Assembly (NCBI GenBank): GCA_022592445.1
Contig: JABYQR010000015.1
Span: 186,001-250,000, forward strand
Direction of reading: 5' to 3'
DNA length: 64,000 nt
DNA from: Cytidiella melzeri
Lineage: Eukaryota; Basidiomycota; Agaricomycetes; Polyporales; Irpicaceae
Shown here piece by piece: positions 54,590 to 64,000 of this stretch; positions within the stretch are counted from its first letter, which is position 1, and each line of letters starts with the position of its first letter. The notes under the pieces were generated by a model that saw nothing but the letters and a program-made list of their open reading frames with translations, did no database searches and was not told the DNA's origin. Position numbers and translations under genes: made by a program.

Positions 54590-54900
54590 GTTACGATTCC
54601 TGAAGAGTGAAGAAGAATTGTTCCAGTTCGCGCCAGCGCATTTATGCTTTTTCAGATGTGACCTTTTTGTCCCTCAAACTGTGGGAATTTGATGGGGTTA
54701 TACATGCAGTAATTAATTATGTAACAGTGTGGTGTAATGATAAGATGGTGTTTCATTTGCTGTTATTCACTCTCCAAATGCAATGTGATGAGCTGAATCT
54801 CCCATCAAAGATCTGTTTTTGTTTTTTGTATTGAACACATGTACATGAATAGACACAAATTTTACATCATCAGATAGTCCAGCCCTTCAGCAACACACAG
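54590..54900 (-). repeat. R3 fragment of composite repeat
   Basis: GATTCCTGAAGAGTGAAGAA, then GAATTGTTCCAG, GATGTGACCTTTTTGTCCC and TGTGGGAATTTGATGG, as at the R3 side of copies c and e; similarity decays after about 100 bases. Confidence 0.65.
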
Positions 54901-55494
54901 ACATAAAAATCTTCTTGGATGAACCCAACGTTGGGGATATACACTCAATATACTGATAAAATATGCTCAGACTCTGTTTAGAACTCCGCTGATCTTTTTC
55001 TTGCAGGTTATCACATGATTTTTGGCTATCCGGTTTGTACCAATCACATAGTTTGCAAGCGGCTGCCGCCGCATCGGACCAATTTCCCTCTCACTGACGG
55101 CAAAATCTGTAATGGTCAGTGGGTGACACTCTGCCAACTTCACCCCGGAGATAAACCTGATTTAGAGAATTCGGACCTTCCAAATGTTCCAACCTTGTGA
55201 AATGTGCATTTGTCAACCACTCTGCAATTTCAAGTACACTTGGTTGGCTTGCAGGCTATCTTCTTGTGTTGCATGCATGACTCAGTGGTTAATTCCTCAG
55301 TGGCTGTATTATCAACGCATCTAGATGGCTGACCTAGAAAGTCTTTGCATTTGCAGTTAAAAACATGCTATAGCCAGCAATGTATGTGCAGTTGTAGTAA
55401 ATTCTACTTCATTTTGGTCTAAAGCATAGTATTTGGATGCTAGTTTGTAATCTGCTGTGTACAGATATGAAGAACGGTATCTATGTGTATTCTG
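54901..55494. other. No gene seen
   Basis: A 61-codon plus-strand frame at 55015-55200 has no recognisable domain. Otherwise empty. Confidence 0.35.
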
Positions 55495-58400
55495 TTAATT
55501 ATCTCTAAATACAGCATCTGCTGAGAAGGTCTCGATATAAGTGAGGAAAGTGTTTGCAGCTGATTTAGTTTGTCGCAGCCGTGACTTCCATTCACGGTTG
55601 GACATCGGGGTTGCTGTTCCTTCAACAATGTCCTTTAATCGTTTCTGAAATCAGTCCTCTGCCTCCTGAGACCAAAATCCTACATTGAGCCCTGAGTCGA
55701 GCCACGTATTGTGTATTGGCCACCATGACACAATTGATCCATGGTCTGCTGCTTGTGCTTGGGAATCAAGTCAGTCTATGTATGACCTAATAAATTGACA
55801 TGCCACATACGGGTTTGTACATGGTATACACCTGAAATCACATACTGCTCCTGCAATGTCAGTGTGGTTTCAGCGTATGAATCCTGGTTTGCCACTATCC
55901 GTTTGAGGTGAACGTAACCCAAACAATGGTTGACAGGTGGACCTTCCAGGACGTTGTTTATGCTACATACTCCCCAAGCAAGACGCCACGCAATGCCACC
56001 CTGAGTAAGTGCTGTTTGTCCAGCAACACCTTCCAGCAGGTTGTCTCGGACTTGAATGTACGCCTTATAGTCTTCGATCGTGAGATCAGTGTTGTGTGGT
56101 TTGACACCAAGTCCTATGGGAGCGTTGTCGAGTATCATGTTGGTAAATATAGTATTTTGTGGAAGAACTGTGTCAAATGGTATCAGGGAAATGATTCTGA
56201 CCGGAATTCCACGTGCAACGAATGCAACCAGCAGCATTGACATGTCTGACCCAAAGCAACCCCTTCGTGCATGTAGGACTGAAACTGCGTGTTGGATCAG
56301 CAGACTCCAGCCAGCTGTATAACATGCTGGCTTTGAGTCAATTGATTCCACCCTATACCATGCAGATTTACTTTCTCCATCATCGAATTTTGACGCTGCA
56401 ATGAAGGATCTGCCAGTGTCTGCCTCCAGTCCACGTTCCTCTGCTTCCGGGTTCATGTCACATATCTCAGCCGGCGGTAACTCGCGCACCTTGACGTATG
56501 CAACAAAATCCACAGCTGACAGCAAGATACTGTTATCAATGCTGTTAGATCTCGTCCATGACCCCTTTTACCGATAGAGCTTGGCACGATCTCTTTCGGC
56601 AACCAGCTTTGAGCTTCAGTTTTACGTGACGTCCGTTCTCCATCAGGACAAGTAAATCCATACTGTAAACTGAGGACTTCGGTTATGGAAGAAGTGATGA
56701 CTGCTGACAAAGCTTTGTTATGCAATACATCCCCACTGTTGTTGTCATCTAACAGCAGTGCTGTTGACTTCTCTTGCGACATGGAAGGTAGTGAACCTTT
56801 GGATGTGTGCGTGTTGTCAGGAGTTGTGAAGGGAACGTTTGGATAAGTGTTGCTGTGAGATTGAAGACGCAGGAACTCTAGTTCTTCCAAGTTTCTGATT
56901 GGCGTAGACATTGTTGGGAGATGTGTGGTGCTCTGAGCCAACTGTACAGTGACATCAAGTTGCAAGGGTTCCACCTGAAATGAAGATAACAAGACAGGTG
57001 TTCGAGAGGGTGACGGCAGTGGTGATGAGATGTAAGGATTGTTTTGCATGAGAGACGCTTCTGTGTCATTAAGTCCGGTTTCTGCGGTGTCTTGTGCGGC
57101 ATATCCATTGTTGACGCTGTATGCAGACAGGTAATTTATGTCGTACTCATGCCAAAATGAGTTGGTAATATGCTGCTCAGCAGTAGTGTGGCGCCACAGA
57201 TATGGCAGGTCTCTGAACAGTACCTTCCTGCGGATTTTGGTGTCTTGCTCGCGAGTCCAGATGTAAACTGATGGGCCGTTTCGGCCTGGTAACGGTTGGG
57301 ACTGTTGTCAAGAAATCCCTGCAAGCCTTTTGCATTGGCCTTCTTCACTCTCTGCAAGTGCCCATTTCCTCTGTATGTCTTCTTCTCGAGACATGAACTC
57401 CTTGTAAGATTCCCCTGGTAACTGGCAACCTCTGTAAAGGAAGGCTTAAGATTGTAATGTTGAGTGGGATGGGGTGTATTTTTGTAGACGTGTAAGGCTT
57501 GTACTTCCATCAGCAGGTGCATGCAAGTACAACACTGTGTCCCCGGTTCTGCGAAGTACTGTGACCCGGCTGTCCGTAGTACGGGTGGTTGTATTAACAA
57601 CAAGGTGACTATAATAATCATTAGTACAAAGTGATGAGCCATGAAATTCGCTGTCGGAGGTGTACAAAACCATCGCAGTGTCCTAACAATCCAAGCCCAT
57701 TGATTGTCAGGTCGGAATTGTTGGTACAAAGTGCGTGTGACAGGTGATAATTTTGTGTTGATGGGTTTACTGGGGTATGCAAACCAAAGGGGGATGGAAT
57801 TCCCTAGGGATACAATGTGGGGGATGTCACAATGCCATTGGCATTGCGTGTTAGGGTCAAATGTCCTTGTATTGTCAACACAGGCGACAATTTGCAGAAT
57901 AGACCAGTCACAGATCCATGAGGTTCTGAGCACGTTACACATTGTCAGCGGTATAGCGTGTTTATCCTGAGATATGTCTTCCCACACACGTGTACCGGCC
58001 ACCTCTTCTTTCAGAAGGAGGTACGACAGGAATGCAAAACGTAGAGTAAACGCTGCTTGAGCGAGACGTGTGGCTAGTATTGCTCTTGCTGCGGTTGGCC
58101 AAGCAGCAGCATACCCGAATGACGAAGAATTGGGGGTAGTCGCTATCTCAAGGTACGTGCTTGAAATACGGCAAAGAAGCCAATGCTGCAGGTGCAGCAT
58201 AAGTTGCCTGAGAGCCTGCCACTGCCTAGCAGGCTTGGCACCCACCCTGCAACTTGCTCTACTTCTACAGCGAAGGGTGATATACAGCTGAGCACAGGGC
58301 CATCGTACTGCGGTTGGAGTGGGACAAATGCGAAGTAGAAATACGAATCATACACAAATCTAGTTTGTAGTCCATCAAATATGCTGCTAATCAAGTCGGT

Positions 58401-58565
58401 GACAAGGGGAGGCTCGGGAGGATAGTCAGCGTTTGGACTGGTGTATATGTTTGTACCCAGTGCCCCAAATACGTGCAAATGCATCAACATGTTGGTTAAA
58501 TGGCTGTCCAACGCCATGTATCTAGACATGTGCTTAATATAGTTACTATATATCTGAATGATCAT
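55495..58565 (-). pseudogene. Uncharacterised agaricomycete protein (WWP/GGI family), stop-interrupted
   Basis: A large multi-exon minus-strand gene. N-terminal part 58565 to about 58215 (YDSYFYFAFVPLQPQ) joins 58210-57480 (AIPLTMCNVLRTSWICDWSI, GNSIPLWFAYPSKP). The next exon has LPGESYKEFMSREED, a TGA at 57310-57308, then NGPSVYIWTREQDTKIRRK and DLPYLWRHTT, and a Ser/Thr-rich linker. The C-terminal part 56525-55800 has AWYRVES, FVARGIPVRIISL, GGIAWRLAWGV and GVYHVQT, and after an intron (GTATGTGGC...AGCAG) SWWPIHNTWLDSGLNVGFW and TPMSNREWKSRLRQ to TAA 55497-55495. This architecture is a multi-copy family in agaricomycetes with no known function. The TGA is explained by CGA to TGA at TpCpG. 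Other splice sites are approximate. Confidence 0.75.
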
Positions 58566-59655
58566 GTACCTCGCAAATATGTTAGAAATGTCTCCACAAA
58601 CAGTGGTGTCTTGTCCCTGGTAATCTAATGCAACGCCACATACCGATTGTGCACACGCCTTCTTTGCCCTGCATGCAAATGCTCAGCACTTGTTGATATA
58701 TCAAACGGCAAACAGTTCACTCGCCTTGATGCAAGCAGTACAAGCCTTGATAACAAAGATCGCTGGCCAATTCCCTTAGATGCTGCGGTCTGCGTGAGTG
58801 TTTGTTATGTGAGTACACTTCGTAAGTCAGACACACCAAGTAAGCCCGACACGGTCCTCCAACATTGTGACTTTGTAATTCGATCGACTTCTGCACCTCG
58901 TGATTTGTCTGGGTTTGCAGTGTTGAGGTTGTACGATATCGCCAACAACAGGGTAAACTACCCCGTCATTGAGATACGGTGAAAGAGGTGGCAAAGTCGG
59001 GCAAGAAGAGGTACACAGTGAGATACCGCAAGTCAATCAGCATGCTGATCCGATTGCTTAACAGGTCAGCCCACGCTTGCGGTCCGGTGTTAAGGTTAGG
59101 CACCATCAGTCAACTCCTGGCTCTTGCGTGCTCTCTCCCCCTTCAGCTCACGAATTCCGGCCTGGGCTTGCGGTCCGGTGTTAAGGGTAGGCGCCGTCAG
59201 TGAAAGGTTGACTTGTGGTTCTTGCCCTCTCACTCGCTCTCTCCAGCCCCCGCCTTCTCGGTCTCGGTCTCACACTCTCTCTCTTGCTCTCTCTCTCTTG
59301 CTCTCTCTCTATTGCTCTCCTACCTCTCCACAATTTATGTTGCACGAGAGGGTAGTGTACCCTCTTTTGTAATGCACCGCATTCATCCTTTTCTGTCTCA
59401 CCCTCTCTCCTGTGTGCAACTTGACACAGATGAACCGTGCAACAAATTCCTCACCACCCACATTCCCTCTCAGCTGCTCACTGCACGCCAATATCACCTA
59501 CAACAACAAATTTGCCGCTATCTTCTCTGCCATTGGCCTGTTCTGCCAACCACAATTGCTTGATCTGACAAAACCCGATCCAAGCATGACATGGGAGCAA
59601 GCACGATTGTGCCGTTCTCGGGTTGTATTGTTGTAGAGCACGGTTGGCATGCACA
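58566..59655. other. No firm gene; short duplications and CT-rich tract
   Basis: CTTGCGGTCCGGTGTTAAGG occurs twice (about 59077 and 59167), each followed by GTAGGC..C..TCAGT. A CTCTCTCTTG array lies at about 59270-59325. The plus-strand frame 58647-58982 (111 codons) has no recognised domain. Confidence 0.4.
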
Positions 59656-59659
59656 GCGT

Positions 59660-61505
59660 TGATACGCCCGGAAATCGGCTAGGAGCGGAGACCCGGCAGC
59701 AGCCCGCCATTTGCGCGGCCCGTGTCACCCTGAGCGGCAAGTCCCTCCACTTTCCCAGCGTCACGGGCACGAGGAGTTCACCAAGGTCACGAGGAGTCCG
59801 CCGAGGATCCGAGGACTTGACAAGGAGCAGCAACGCGCCAGAAACATCCGAGGCCAAGGAATCGCACCGAACTCTGACTCACAGACATGCCCCTTTTGCA
59901 TTGGAGCATGGGCCGGCCAGCCACCAAAAGTTTCGGACGCGGGCCGGACCAATGGTAGAAGAAACTTGACGCGCGAACCCCGTTTCAGGAAGACTCCTAT
60001 CACGCCATGCTGTGCAACTCTTGGACGGCGCCTCATCACCTGCTCGCAACGGTTGGCGCCTCTTCAGCGCAAGGGCGCGCGCCACTGCTCCGCGTCGACC
60101 AACGCTGTGTCCGGCCGGGCGTCGACTCGCTGGGCATTTTGCCTCCGCAGACGGAAGTATTCTGCCACCCCGTTTCCTCGCTCTCGTGTTTGGGTTTAGG
60201 ACATAGAGGGAAAGGTTTAGGAGAGGGTCTTTAGGATATATATAAAGGTGTTGTTTGTACTGCGTAAAAATCAATCAATCCCCACCCCAGTTTCCAGAGT
60301 TCACTTTACGCTTTGCGTTTGCGTCGAGGGAGTCTCTTCACGCCCATAGCTGTAGCTTCTTCTGCGTTGTCTCATTGCGACCTCTTCCACGTTTATGTCT
60401 GCTGCGTCTAACAACGACAACCCGCCTCGAGTCTGCCGTTACTGTCCCACTGTTCCCCGCTTACCCGACGGTCACTGCCCTTACCGCCCGCGCCCACGCG
60501 AGGTTCTATGCCGTTATCCCATCTTCCCTGCGCCCACACCGCCGCCAGAACCCTCAGCAGCGCCTACGGTCCCCCCTGAGAGATCAACTCCTAAATCACC
60601 CTCGCCAGCGTCGTCTGTCGCCTCTGTTGCGGACTCGCTTGATAACTGCTCCTATTGCGACACTCAGAGCGACCACCCAATTCCCCTATGTTCAGGACCT
60701 TTCGTCCTGCTTGACTGCGATCGCCCGCGCGCGCCGCACCCAGATTGCTGGCTATCTCCAGACTTTGCAGGCGAGGATCACGAGTGCGAACTAGTGCAGT
60801 TCAATCTTACCAGCTCTACCAACGTTGTCGTTGGCCACGCATTTGCCTGTAATACGCATCGCTGCTTGGGAGGTGTTGTTCTACACTACCGCCCCCGCGC
60901 GCAGTCTGTTGAGTCCAATTGACGGCGATCTCACATAGCCTTCCGCTGCGACCCGCGCGCCATTAGTTTATCTTTCTCTTACGGTTCCTTCGGCTTTGTT
61001 ATACTGCGTTTGCTTTTCACTGCGTTATTTTACTGCGTTACTGCGTTGCGTTTCACCTTCACTGCGTCGAGCTTACTGCGTTCACTTTCACTGCGCCCGC
61101 GTTTTACAGCAACTTCTTCATCTTCACCAGCAACCGCGTTTTGTGTTTGAGATTCATATTGCACCTGCGTTTTCCATCCATGTCTCTCCGCGCGCCGTCT
61201 TACTACAAGTCGCAACGTCTCCCGCGTGTTCTCTTTGAGCCGCGCTATAACTCTTTCGCTTTCACCGCGCCGACTTGCCTTTTTACCTGCGATACGCGTG
61301 GTAGTTGCCCGCCTAGCTCCCTGCGCATACACTTTATCATAAACCTTGTCGCTCTTTTTAGCACAAGTAAAACTAGGACTCTAAGACCACCTCGCACACT
61401 TTAACACTTCCGCGCTTCCACACCTTTACACTTCTATTGCCACTTCGTGGGTGGTTGTGTTGTCTTTAAGGTTGTTGTTAGTTTGAAGCGTGACTCAGTG
61501 TCTCA
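59660..61505 (+). repeat. LTR-4 family copy 3 (solo, 1,846 bases)
   Basis: Starts TGATACGCCCGG and ends GTGTCTCA, flanked by GCGT at 59656-59659 and 61506-61509 (AGCGT if the end is one base earlier). Closely matches copy 2 throughout, without length change. Confidence 0.88.
60395..60922 (+). CDS. 175-residue Cys-rich ORF inside LTR-4 copy 3
   Basis: Third copy of the LTR-4 ORF, same offset (735) and length. Differs from copy 2 by Arg to Cys in the REVL segment and Ser to Pro in the P/S linker. All Cys and His of the C-terminal half are kept. Function unknown. Confidence 0.5.
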   Translation: MSAASNNDNPPRVCRYCPTVPRLPDGHCPYRPRPREVLCRYPIFPAPTPPPEPSAAPTVPPERSTPKSPSPASSVASVADSLDNCSYCDTQSDHPIPLCSGPFVLLDCDRPRAPHPDCWLSPDFAGEDHECELVQFNLTSSTNVVVGHAFACNTHRCLGGVVLHYRPRAQSVESN

Positions 61506-61509
61506 GCGT

Positions 61510-62921
61510 GTGCCGGAGTCTTGGGGTTGACAAAGAAGACTACAGAGGGAAAAGATGCGTGTTGTTTTGCAAGACAACGTACAGCTGATGGCAATTTGCT
61601 ACGAGATCAACAATGGAGTGTGCCCTCTCGACATGTCCATCATCAGCCAGTCTTTTGTGAGGCAGGATGGAACTGGAGAGTTTGGAAAATGATTTGCGGG
61701 TGTTTCCGGCAGAGTACTGCACCTGTAGAGTACGCGAGTTGTGTTCATGAACTAGCGATTAAGTTGCTCTGGCTGCAGAACATAGTCGTATGTACCCTTG
61801 CGATTGGGATAATATATATACATCATCCAGTTTTCCCTCTACACTACAAATAGGTTGCTTGCTCTCAATACAATATCCCGTCATCCTATCTCCTTATACT
61901 TTTTGACATGCGCCACTCAGATTATCTGTATATTAAGTTCTTTACCTGAGACGTTGTCATCAGGCTGCAATTAGCTGTCCTCATATTGGCACTCCCTTCG
62001 TTCACGAGCATGCAAGCACCCTGTGTACCCAGACCTTGCTTGTACCCACTGTGTCTCAAAAGTCAGGATGACAAAATCAAGAGGTAGGCAATGTTTTTCT
62101 TTTCTTTTCAGTATTGTTATTTGTTGGAAAAGCCAGAGAGGGTACATGCTGAGGTACTATGCAAACAGTAGAGTATGTGCAACAGGGAGATTGAAAGTCA
62201 AAACGCGCAATACGCGCAGCTAAAGTACACAACTAAGTAAATGATGAGGGTTGGCAATTAATTCGTTTCCTCAGTGGTTGGTGCAAGAAGCCTTCGGACA
62301 CTTTGTAAAGCAGTCACATTGACCGTGCGACTCATTACAACGTCTGAGAGCAGTGTTGCCACGAGCAAAGACAAGAGGAACAAGGAAAACGCACATAATG
62401 GTGGGACTTGATGTTATGCAGAGCGGGGAGGAGACGCGTCCAAGTTCTTGTCCAATATGCCGGCATCGTGAACCCATCTGCTGTCCTGCATCGGATCCCT
62501 GTCGGCGGTAGAGTCCTCCGCATTGTGAAGATCTCCTTGTGCCAGCACGAACATCGAAGCAGGATTGTGTCAAGCTGTTCGCCACCGTCACCCGGAGTTG
62601 GTATGCCTCGCTTGGGCGTCAGTTCGCCTTCCTTCCAACCGCGGCGCTTCCAGGAGACGCAAGCAGAAATCCACTTACTGGGAGGCTCCGGCTCAGCTTT
62701 GCTAGCATTCGTCCCGTCTGGTTTGAACACCAATTATATGACTTTGGGGGCACAATTGGGAGTCCTGCTCATGTCTGAGGTGCGTCAAACCCGCAGGCAT
62801 GTTGATCTATGTCGACGTCGATGATTACTTCTTCATGTGGCCGCACACCGTTCACTGACTTACCGGACGTATTGGGAACCTATGGCGACCCCTTTGTCCC
62901 CATCCTCGTCTCGAGGTGCAC
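61510..62921. other. No recognisable gene
   Basis: Several overlapping frames on both strands (61521-61853 plus; 62408-62824 plus; 62733-62335 minus) of ordinary composition, none with a domain I recognise. I cannot choose between them. Confidence 0.35.
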
Positions 62922-64000
62922 CAATAGTGTTAGCAAGGCTGGCAAGCGGCAAGTACAATTCCTGAAGATTGAATGAAATATTACTTTTTGAGCCAGATTT
63001 GTAAGTAAACTTGGTGCTGGTAGCAGCCTGAACATGTAATTTTGTTAGGAATGGCTTCATCAATGAGTAATGTATAGTAAGTTAGTAGTTTGTCTTCACT
63101 GGAGCACACAATCATTCATGAAAGAAGAGGGACTGTGCTGTATTGTTTGAAGTGCAACAATGGGTGTGGGCACAGATTAAAACAAGTTTGTGGAGTAGAG
63201 CATGGAGATAAAGATTGTTTGACATGCATCTTCTTCTTAATGGTGTTGAATTACATTAGATAATCTAGATAAAATTTGGTAAACTGCAGGAGCAGGGTTG
63301 CAAGTGATTATGTTATTGATAGCAAATTGAATAATAAATCATATAATGTGAAATAATCAATTGCACCAGTGACATGTTACTAAAAAGAACTTCAGTAAAC
63401 AACTCTGCTCCTGGTAATAATCTTGCCAAGCCATCTTGTCATGAATATTGACTGTATTATGGGCATTGGCTATTGGTGACACCTTTGATAGGCAACTTGA
63501 TCTGGGATAAAGTGACTGTACTACAATGGATACGTTTGGTTCCATGAAAAGGAGCCATACATTGATGAAGGTAGTCACCAATGGTAGCAAGGGGCTTCTA
63601 GAAAATTACTTTCTTCAAGAATGAAGGGCTTGAGGGTGTCTTATTGTATCAATTGCTAGAACATGTTACATGTGTCCTATTAATGTCTACACTACCTCAC
63701 CCCCATTAAAGCTACCGCAAGCTGGGTTCTGATAGTAAATCCTGCTTCTAGAGCAACTGGTGGTTGTGAAACTGTGTGGAAGAATCAAAGGCAGTGCTCT
63801 ATGCTGATGCAGCCACGTTCTGTTGATGTCTGAACTGCCTCAGCCCCATTAGGGCTGCCACAGGCTATGTTTTGATTGTAACCGTGGTTGTGAGACTGTG
63901 TGAAAGAATCAAAGGCAGTGCTCTATGCTGATGCAACCACGTTTTGCTGATGTCTGAATTGCCTCACCCCCATTGAAACTGCCACAGGCTATGTTCTGAT
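62922..64000 (+). repeat. Composite repeat, copy d (runs off the window)
   Basis: Orientation as copy b: R1 from TAGTGTTAGCAAGGCTGG (62922), CAATTCCTGAAGATTG near 62957, to about 63620. R2 units follow from about 63655 to the end (at least three units: CTGAACTGCCTCA..GCCACAGGCTATG..AATCAAAGGCAGTGCTCTA). Confidence 0.8.

Noticed and set aside
62335..62824. Opposing frames of 130-138 codons
   Set aside because: Overlapping on both strands, no domain, no conserved copy. One may be real, but the sequence does not say which.

Overview
The window reads as transposon-dense accessory DNA from a filamentous basidiomycete, most likely an agaricomycete. The evidence is short GT-AG introns of about 46-55 bases, chromodomain Ty3/gypsy elements, a PIF/Harbinger element with its partner gene, a KDZ-type transposase, a DUF6533-type membrane protein, and an uncharacterised WWP/GGI protein family that I know only from agaricomycetes. 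I see no bacterial operon structure, tRNA, rRNA or CRISPR array. Almost nothing looks like an intact housekeeping gene.

Layout. 1-3.6 kb: end of a dispersed composite repeat, then the 3' end of a chromodomain Ty3/gypsy element (LTR-3 family) cut by an 1,846-base LTR-like unit (LTR-4). 5.3-12.1 kb: Ty3/gypsy element A on the minus strand (LTR-1 family), with a 5-base target duplication, an internal deletion, and a solo LTR of a second family (LTR-2) nested in its 5' LTR. 13.8-16.2 kb: composite repeats. 16.4-19.4 kb: a complete-looking Harbinger transposon with 48-base terminal inverted repeats and two convergent multi-exon genes. 19.8 kb: a candidate small secreted protein. 21.4-24.4 kb: a decayed KDZ transposase. 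24.7-33.5 kb: a chimeric retroelement whose 5' LTR, leader ORF and gag come from the LTR-2 family and whose gag tail, pol and 3' LTR come from the LTR-1 family. 33.9-35.8 kb: a Mutator-like element with roughly 285-base inverted repeats and a 9-base target duplication, inserted in an ORF. 36.7-38.6 kb and 59.7-61.5 kb: two more LTR-4 copies, each flanked by a 4-base duplication. 40.6-44 kb: pseudogenes of a peroxisomal-type ABC transporter and a DUF6533 protein. 44.7-53.2 kb: a PIF1-like helicase relic, minisatellites, composite repeats, a RhoGEF CNH-domain tail, and a second candidate secreted protein with a solo LTR 8 bases upstream of its start codon. 55.5-58.6 kb: a large uncharacterised agaricomycete protein gene with at least one nonsense codon. 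62.9 kb to the end: another composite repeat.

Main themes. (1) LTR-4 copies have identical length and each keeps an open 175-residue Cys-rich reading frame. (2) The LTR-1 and LTR-2 families both show an arrangement expected for Tf1/sushi-like self-priming, with the presumed RNA 5' end complementary to a site 2 bases after the 5' LTR. (3) Both families carry an extra ORF upstream of gag. (4) Inactivating changes in retroelement catalytic residues, and a stop in the 55-58 kb gene, are mostly C-to-T (or G-to-A) changes at TpCpG, which suggests methylation-linked or RIP-like mutation. (5) The chimera has two different LTR families at its ends, so it arose by DNA recombination rather than reverse transcription.
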